Shown here one piece after another: positions 6,582 to 11,428 of a stretch of 11,428 bases of DNA. The DNA comes from JADFNO01 sp965369945. Its GTDB lineage: Bacteria > Planctomycetota > Phycisphaerae > Phycisphaerales > SM1A02. Under the pieces are notes generated by a model, which worked only from the letters and a program-made list of their open reading frames with translations, had not been told where the DNA came from and ran no database searches. Where the stretch lies: assembly GCA_965369945.1 (NCBI GenBank), contig CBDUST010000130.1, forward strand, positions 1 to 11,428. Direction: 5' to 3'. The position numbers and the translations under genes were made by a program. Each line of letters starts with the position of its first letter. Within the stretch, counting starts at the first letter, position 1.

Positions 6582-7559
6582 TCAGCCGATTGCCATCGAT
6601 ACGGCGATCTGAGCGGCGAGATGGGCGTTCTCCGAAAGCAATGCCAAGTTGGCAACGAGTGCCCGCCCGGCCGTCTCCTGGGCCACCATTCTCAATAGGA
6701 AAGGTGTTCGATCCCTGCCGGGAGCCGCTTGATAATCAGGCGACTTCTCACTTGCTGCGACGATGCGCTCGACGTCATCAGGGTCCAAGGCGAGTTCGGC
6801 CGATACCGGGTTGGCCAGTAACACGCCGGTCTCAAGACCCAACGCTGTCCATTGAGTTCGGCAAAGCTCGACGACCTGGTGGACCTGATCCATTCGGCGA
6901 GGCGCGGGGATGTCGTCACGCCCATCGCAATAAAATAGCGGGAACCGATCGGCCTGATAAGCGATCACGGGCACCCCCAGCGCTTCGAGCGCTTCGATGG
7001 TGGCGGGGACGTCAAGAATCGACTTTACTCCCGAGCAGACAACACAAACGGGTGATCGTCCAAGCTGCGCTAAGTCCGCCGAGATATCCCCTGTCGCCTG
7101 CCAGCCGCGGTGCACCCCGCCGATCCCGCCTGTGGCCATGATCCGAATCGGCGAGGGCTTAGTTTTCCCGCAGGCGAACAACGTGCTCGATACAGTGGTG
7201 CCGGCGGTCTTGCCCGTTGACAAAATGTACGACAGATCGCTAACGGACGCCTTCAGACCGTGCGGCTCCAAAGCAAGGCGATCCAGTTGTTCATCAGTCA
7301 GTCCGATACGCAGCACGCCGTCGATAATGCCGACCGTGGCGGGAATTGCGCCGGCTTGACGAATGATTCGAGGCAGCCAATGTGCAAGCTGCCGGTTCGT
7401 CGACTCATCAGGTTTCCACTGCAGTGACTCAAAGGGAGGCGGTTGGTGCAACGGATCGGTCGGAACACCAGTAGTGATGACGGCCGATTCCAATGCGACG
7501 ACGGGCGTGCCGTCTCGCAGCGCATCGTCGACCTCCTCATGAATATCAAGATCACTCAC
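6582..7559 (-). CDS. psuG: Pseudouridine-5'-phosphate glycosidase
   Basis: PsuG reversibly splits pseudouridine 5'-phosphate into uracil and ribose 5-phosphate. It breaks the C-C glycosidic bond and so recycles the modified nucleoside from degraded RNA. Numbering from GTG 7559 (325 aa), the family signatures are VVALESAVIT with catalytic-type Glu24, GLKASVSDL with Lys103, ATGGIGGVHRG (142-152), DISADL with Asp158, CSGVKSILD with the Schiff-base-type Lys179, ANPV (249-252), RTPFLL, and LVANLALLSENAHLAAQIA with Asn304. An extra segment after TTGVP (about residues 33-59) is longer than I expect. GTG 7559 begins one base after the helicase TAA (7561-7563), typical of translational coupling. An in-frame ATG at 7622 would overlap the helicase by 62 bases and is less likely. 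The usual partner kinase psuK is not adjacent. Confidence 0.92.
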   Translation of the reverse strand: MSDLDIHEEVDDALRDGTPVVALESAVITTGVPTDPLHQPPPFESLQWKPDESTNRQLAHWLPRIIRQAGAIPATVGIIDGVLRIGLTDEQLDRLALEPHGLKASVSDLSYILSTGKTAGTTVSSTLFACGKTKPSPIRIMATGGIGGVHRGWQATGDISADLAQLGRSPVCVVCSGVKSILDVPATIEALEALGVPVIAYQADRFPLFYCDGRDDIPAPRRMDQVHQVVELCRTQWTALGLETGVLLANPVSAELALDPDDVERIVAASEKSPDYQAAPGRDRTPFLLRMVAQETAGRALVANLALLSENAHLAAQIAVSMAIG

Positions 7560-7560
7560 G

Positions 7561-8904
7561 TTATCGCCGGCGAGTACGAACTCGTCCACCCATTCGGCGA
7601 CTTGGCAAGTCAGCCGGGACAATGCCGCCGGGAAACTTCGTGGTGTCGGCCGCTTCCTCGGCAGTGGGGGGAGTTTCTCTTATTCGACTGTGCTCTACCT
7701 TCGAGTTTTCTTCGCGCTGCCGTGCGAGATCACGTTTGGCGCTGATCTCAGCGGGCACCTGTCCCGGTGAGAAGTCCTGGTAATCACAGCAGGCGATCTC
7801 GTGGTTGGTGAGCCGCTCGATCGCCGTGAGAAGATCACCCTGGTCCGGCGTCACGAACGACCAGGCGCATCCATCACGGCCCACCCGCGCCGTTCGGCCG
7901 ATGCGATGAACGTAAATCTCCGGGTCTTCCGGAACATCGTAGTTGATCACATGGCTGATCCCATTCACGTCCAAGCCGCGAGCGGCCAAATCCGAGGCGA
8001 CCAACACACTCAACTGCCCCGATTTGAATTGTTTCATCACTCGTGTGCGCTTGCCTTGGTACATGTCGCCGTGAATGGCATGCGCTTCGATCCCCTTGCG
8101 ATTGAGATAGTCGCTCAGGGCATCGACGGTCTGCTTGGTGCGGCAAAAGACGAGGGTCAGCGCAGGATCTTCATGCTTGAGCAAGTGAATCAACAGACGC
8201 TTCTTGTCCCACGCCTCGACGTTGTAATAACTCTGTTTGACCTGAGCCACCGTCAGGCTCTTGCCCGAGGTAATCATGAGCTTGACCGGATCGCGCATGT
8301 ACTGCCTGGCCAAGCGATCAATCTCAGCTGAGATCGTGGCAGAGACGAAGATCGTCAGACGATCGCGCGACATCGCCCCGAGTATTCGCCTGATATCGTC
8401 GCGGAATCCGATGTCGAGCATCTCATCCACTTCATCAAGGACGGCAAAACGCATGTTGTCGTAGGGCAACAATCCACGCCCGTGCATGTCCATGACTCGG
8501 CCGGGCGTACCAACGACCAGGTTCGGGTTCTTCTTCAACCCCTCCGCTTGGATACTGATTTTCTGGCCGCCGTAGATCGGGATCACTCGGATCGGCGTGA
8601 AGCGAGCCAGTTCGCGCAATTCCTCGGAAACCTGCACCGCCAGCTCTCGGGTCGGCACAAGGATCATCGCCTCCAAGGGCTTGCTGCGATCAAGCTGCTG
8701 AATAAGCGGAAGCCCGAACGCAGCCGTCTTTCCCGTCCCCGTTTTGGACTGCGCGATGACATCCTTCCCGGCCAAAGCCGGCGGAATCAATTGGGCCTGG
8801 ACCTTGGTGGGGTGCTCAAATCCAAGCTTGGCGATACCTTCCAGGAGCTTTGGCGAAAGGCCCAGGTCAGCGAACGTCTTGTCAGTACTGAAGTATTCGC
8901 TCAT
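7561..8904 (-). CDS. DEAD-box ATP-dependent RNA helicase
   Basis: This is a two-domain superfamily-2 helicase that unwinds short RNA duplexes; bacterial members act in ribosome assembly, mRNA decay and cold adaptation. In the 447-aa protein, the Q motif is F11 plus PTKVQAQLIP (32-41), motif I is AQSKTGTGKT (51-60), and motif Ia is VPTRELA (83-89). TPGRV (133-137) and motif III SAT (188-190) follow. Motif II reads DEVD (157-160) instead of DEAD. Domain 2 has VFCRTKQTV, HGDMYQGKR, ASDLAARGLDV (303-313) and HRIGRTARVG (333-342). The tail after about 365 is charged and ends in arginines (RRMGGRVRTRRR), probably for RNA binding. ATG 8904 (MSEYFSTDKTFADLGL) fits the family. The same frame stays open to 9315, but that extension runs antisense into alr and looks unlike protein. 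Likely co-transcribed with psuG. Confidence 0.94.
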   Translation of the reverse strand: MSEYFSTDKTFADLGLSPKLLEGIAKLGFEHPTKVQAQLIPPALAGKDVIAQSKTGTGKTAAFGLPLIQQLDRSKPLEAMILVPTRELAVQVSEELRELARFTPIRVIPIYGGQKISIQAEGLKKNPNLVVGTPGRVMDMHGRGLLPYDNMRFAVLDEVDEMLDIGFRDDIRRILGAMSRDRLTIFVSATISAEIDRLARQYMRDPVKLMITSGKSLTVAQVKQSYYNVEAWDKKRLLIHLLKHEDPALTLVFCRTKQTVDALSDYLNRKGIEAHAIHGDMYQGKRTRVMKQFKSGQLSVLVASDLAARGLDVNGISHVINYDVPEDPEIYVHRIGRTARVGRDGCAWSFVTPDQGDLLTAIERLTNHEIACCDYQDFSPGQVPAEISAKRDLARQREENSKVEHSRIRETPPTAEEAADTTKFPGGIVPADLPSRRMGGRVRTRRR

Positions 8905-9099
8905 CAGAGGCACACCGATCGGCAAAGACAATGACCAAACCGTCGTAGGTCCATACGCCGGCAACCGCTGCCGTAGGACGTCACACAGCCGGCCGATTCG
9001 CAGAAAACAGCGAAGTGAATCGCCCCCATCGGCCGGTGATGTTAGGGACGCGCGATTGACGATACAACTATTCGAACTAGTCGCCCAGCGAATCGAACT
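8905..9099. promoter_or_regulatory. Divergent spacer rich in inverted repeats (helicase / alr)
   Basis: These 195 bases separate the leftward helicase gene from rightward alr and must hold the control signals of both. ccggccgat (8989-8997) and atcggccgg (9028-9036) form a perfect 9-bp inverted repeat around a 30-base loop that contains an inner pair ttcgc/gcgaa (8997-9001, 9010-9014). A second stem, cggca/tgccg (8959-8963, 8969-8973), is flanked by gtcc/ggac (8949-8952, 8976-8979). Near alr, tcgaact occurs at 9072-9078 and 9093-9099, 21 bases apart, the second copy directly before the GTG. I could not assign clear -35/-10 pairs. In the helicase transcript these stems would form a structured leader. 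Confidence 0.5.
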
Positions 9100-10374
9100 G
9101 TGTCCCCAACCAGCCTGATCCACATTGATCTTCGTGCCGTCCACGAGAACATGCGGGTGATCCGCGAGGTGGTTGGTCCGCGCTGTGTGCTTTGTCCGAT
9201 CCTCAAGGCGAATGGGTACGGTCTGGGGGCTCGACGGTTGGCCGTGACTCTGGCTGGGGCCGGGGCCGACCTCCTGGCGGTCTACTCTCTTCAGCAGGCA
9301 GCGGAACTGGCCCACGAATCGCTGACGGTCCCCATCCTGGTGCTGATGCCCGTGGCCGACTTCGAGCCGACCGACGGCCTGGACGCTCTGGTCGCGGCCG
9401 GACGGCTACATCTGACCATCCATGCACCACAACAAATGATATCCTTGGCGGAAACAGCTCAGCGTCTCGGCGTCGTCTTGCCTGTGCACTTGGAAGTTGA
9501 CACTGGGATGAGCCGGGGTGGGTGCGATCTTGACGAGGCGCCGGCCATTGTCCATCAGATCGTCAGCGACGCCATGGCCAAGCGATTGAGCCTGGTCGGT
9601 TTGTTTACGCACTTCGCTCTTGCCAAAGCCGTTGATCCAACGTACATGAACCTTCAGGCGGCGCGCTTTGAGAAGTTGGTCGAGCAAGTCAACGATGTCT
9701 TGCCCGACGACTGCCTTATCCATACCGCCAACTCCGTCGCGACGTTCCGGGCCAAACGGCATCACAAGTCGATGGTGCGCATCGGCCAAGCGTGGGCGGG
9801 TTACGGCGCCGACGGATTGGACAACGGCGAGTTTTTGGAGTTGGGACGAAAACTGCGACCGGTCGTGTCATGGACGAGTCAACTTGTCCATGTGAAAACG
9901 ATCGAGGCGGGGACACCCGTCGGATATCGCAGTTTGTGGACCGCCAAGCGCACGAGTCGAATCGGCCTAGTGCCAGTGGGACATGCCGATGGGTATCCGA
10001 CCGGCCTGGCGTCAACTGATGCAACAACTCGTCCAGCGTGTGTCGGCGTAGTTTCCCAAGACACTTCGCCATCCATCAGCCAACCATGCTATGCGCCGGT
10101 CCTCGGCTCGGTGAACATGGATCAGATCATCATCGATCTGACGGACATCGACCCGCCTGATCGCGGTGGGTTGGGGCAAGTCCCCGTCGGGATCGAGGTT
10201 CAGTTGATTAGCACCGATTCCGGCGCGCCGAATCATCTGCCGACATTGGCCGTTTCCGCCGGAATCGTTCCACACGCTCTGTTGGCGGGCCTCAGTTCGC
10301 GGCTGGAGCGTGTCTATCACACCGATCGACCGATGCAAACAGCTGTTTCCGCGCCGCCCGCACTTGTCAGTTGA
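9100..10374 (+). CDS. alr: Alanine racemase
   Basis: This PLP enzyme interconverts L- and D-alanine for peptidoglycan. The 424-aa protein has the fold-type III barrel start HIDLRAVHENMRVIRE and PLP lysine Lys36 in CPILKANGYGLGA. VHLEVDTGMSRGG, GLFTHFALA, HTANSVAT and MVRIGQAWAGYGADG follow. The second catalytic base is probably Tyr276 in GTPVGYRSLW. GSVNMDQIIIDLTD (337-350) matches the classical GRVCMDQ block, with Asn339 in place of Cys. In VPVGHADGYP the tyrosine usual in the IGYADG motif is His295. The protein is about 50 aa longer than the common 370, through loops near 300-335 and 350-375 and a short C-terminal tail. GTG 9100 is the only start that keeps the conserved IDLRA segment; no good Shine-Dalgarno precedes it. 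It is followed after 80 bases by the oxidoreductase gene. Confidence 0.93.
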   Translation: MSPTSLIHIDLRAVHENMRVIREVVGPRCVLCPILKANGYGLGARRLAVTLAGAGADLLAVYSLQQAAELAHESLTVPILVLMPVADFEPTDGLDALVAAGRLHLTIHAPQQMISLAETAQRLGVVLPVHLEVDTGMSRGGCDLDEAPAIVHQIVSDAMAKRLSLVGLFTHFALAKAVDPTYMNLQAARFEKLVEQVNDVLPDDCLIHTANSVATFRAKRHHKSMVRIGQAWAGYGADGLDNGEFLELGRKLRPVVSWTSQLVHVKTIEAGTPVGYRSLWTAKRTSRIGLVPVGHADGYPTGLASTDATTRPACVGVVSQDTSPSISQPCYAPVLGSVNMDQIIIDLTDIDPPDRGGLGQVPVGIEVQLISTDSGAPNHLPTLAVSAGIVPHALLAGLSSRLERVYHTDRPMQTAVSAPPALVS

Positions 10375-10454
10375 ATCCATCCGTGACGAACGCCAAATGG
10401 CGCGTGCGACTGGCCGACTCGCCGTTACACTTTATGCGTTGATGTCTCGGTGCC
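10375..10454. other. Short spacer between alr and the oxidoreductase gene
   Basis: The spacer holds a small hairpin, cgcca/tggcg (10391-10395, 10398-10402) with a 2-base loop, and an AT-richer patch ttacactttat (about 10426-10436) that could include a -10 box without a clear -35. The gene after it may be read through from alr or have its own weak promoter. Confidence 0.3.
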
Positions 10455-11428
10455 ATGATGAACGATAACTTCGACGCGGTTGTGATCGGTGGCGGGCCGG
10501 CGGGGAGTATGAGCGCGCTGCTCCTGGGCAAGCTTGGGTGGCGTGTCGCACTGATCGAGCGCGGAGAGCGGTTTCGAGACAAGGCCTGTGGTCATTGCCT
10601 AGACCATCGTGCGTTTGAGACCCTGCAGCGCGAGCATCTGTTGGACGATGTGCGAACACTGGCGGTCGGTGAAGCTCAACGCTTGCGTCTTCGTATTCCC
10701 AATCGACAACCACTAGAAATCTCACTGGCCGACGAGTCTTGCTCCGATGGGCACCTGGTCGTGCCGCGACGTGAATTTGATCAGCTCCTGCGTGATCGAG
10801 CTGCGCAGGCAGGAGTAACCGTGATCCAATCGGCCCGCGCTCACCTGCGATCAACCTCTGATCACGGAGCCGTGGTCGAGGTCCGATCGCCACAGCAACG
10901 AGTTCGCAGCTTTCGCTGTGGCCTTGCTGTTGGCGCCGATGGACTTCGCAGCGCGGTAGCTCGTGCAGCTGGATTGGCAGCGACGAGAACTGCTGGACGA
11001 AAGTTCGGCTTCTCGCTCGATGTGTGCTGCCCGCGCGCTGACTCGTTCGCCGTGGATACGATTGAGATGTTCGTTGTGCCCGGTGGGTATCTCGGCGTCG
11101 TCAATCAGGGATCGAATATGCTGCATTTGGGTGGTCTTGTGTCGCCGGGCCACACGACTTCACCGAACCCTCTGTCGTTTGTCGGAACCGTTGCTCGACG
11201 GTTCGATGTGCTGCGCCGAGTGGGCCTGGCCAATGGAGCGATTGGGCATGGAACAAGCCTGGTTGGCGCCGGCCCGATGCCGTGTCGACCGCGGGCGGTT
11301 GCGACAAGCTCGGTGGCGCTGGTCGGTGATGCGGCTGGCTATGTGGAGCCGTTTACCGGCGAAGGGATGAGTTGGGCGCTGGTTAGCGCCGAAGTCCTCG
11401 CTGACGTCGCAGCCGATCAATCGCCGGG
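10455..11428 (+). CDS. FAD-dependent oxidoreductase, geranylgeranyl-reductase family (partial)
   Basis: The frame is open from ATG 10455 to the window edge without a stop; 324 residues are visible and the C-terminus is missing. The N-terminal Rossmann motif is VVIGGGPAGS (9-18), followed by VALIERG with the ribose-binding acid Glu35. KACGHCL (43-49) matches the K-x-C-G-x-x-L region of geranylgeranyl-reductase-like flavoproteins. The second FAD motif GADGLRSAVARAAG is at about 160-174, and the GDAAG motif is within VALVGDAAGYVEPFTGEG (287-304), where FAD contacts are made. These enzymes reduce isoprenoid double bonds or oxidise polyketide or quinone products; the substrate cannot be read from sequence. 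Two adjacent ATG codons lie at 10455 and 10458, with only weak Shine-Dalgarno potential. A halogenase or aromatic hydroxylase of the same superfamily is the alternative. Confidence 0.85.
   Translation, partial: MMNDNFDAVVIGGGPAGSMSALLLGKLGWRVALIERGERFRDKACGHCLDHRAFETLQREHLLDDVRTLAVGEAQRLRLRIPNRQPLEISLADESCSDGHLVVPRREFDQLLRDRAAQAGVTVIQSARAHLRSTSDHGAVVEVRSPQQRVRSFRCGLAVGADGLRSAVARAAGLAATRTAGRKFGFSLDVCCPRADSFAVDTIEMFVVPGGYLGVVNQGSNMLHLGGLVSPGHTTSPNPLSFVGTVARRFDVLRRVGLANGAIGHGTSLVGAGPMPCRPRAVATSSVALVGDAAGYVEPFTGEGMSWALVSAEVLADVAADQSP

Noticed and set aside
7560..7622. psuG start at ATG 7622
   Set aside because: It would overlap the helicase end by 62 bases and add residues not typical of PsuG. 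GTG 7559, one base after the helicase stop, fits better, though this is not proven.
8744..9118. Rightward 124-aa frame across the helicase/alr spacer
   Set aside because: It mostly lies antisense to the helicase N-terminus and overlaps the alr start in another frame; no motif is seen.
8905..9315. Upstream extension of the helicase frame by 137 residues
   Set aside because: It runs antisense through the 5' end of alr, and its sequence does not look like a domain. The family-typical N-terminus begins at ATG 8904.

Overview
The window looks like chromosomal DNA from a Planctomycetota bacterium, most likely of the Phycisphaerae type. Three things suggest this: an exported protein ending in a Pro-Ala-Pro-Gly / hydrophobic / poly-Arg sorting tail of the PEP-CTERM kind, a secreted metalloprotease with a C-terminal two-repeat dockerin module, and a small acyl-carrier-protein-like protein of a type I associate with planctomycetes. 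This assignment rests on family resemblance and no search was run.

Layout from left to right. Bases 1-70 are a double-hairpin, REPIN-like inverted repeat. A small ACP-like gene (216-539) follows, then miaB (604-2244, tRNA methylthiotransferase). A gap of about 390 bases carries a sigma70-like promoter and a leader hairpin. It leads into an exported PEP-CTERM-like protein (2632-3408), which is closed by a strong hairpin. Next is a broken gene for a secreted M12-like zinc metalloprotease with a dockerin (3674-5042). It lacks its 5' end and changes reading frame twice, once exactly at a run of eight G. An intrinsic terminator ends this rightward block.

The middle is a leftward block: a DEAD-box RNA helicase (8904 to 7561), psuG for pseudouridine-5'-phosphate glycosidase starting one base after the helicase stop (7559 to 6582), and rho (6337 to 5126) with its own likely promoter at 6403-6431. 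The right end is transcribed rightward again: alanine racemase (9100-10374) and a FAD-dependent oxidoreductase of the geranylgeranyl-reductase family that runs off the window edge. The divergent helicase/alr spacer (8905-9099) is rich in inverted repeats.

Four of the housekeeping genes share an RNA theme (tRNA modification, transcription termination, RNA unwinding, modified-nucleoside salvage), but only the helicase and psuG look co-transcribed. I see no CRISPR array, tRNA, rRNA, integrase or transposase. No clear multi-gene novel system is visible. The most unusual items are the ACP-like protein that lacks the carrier serine, the REPIN-like element and the G8-tract frameshift in the metalloprotease.
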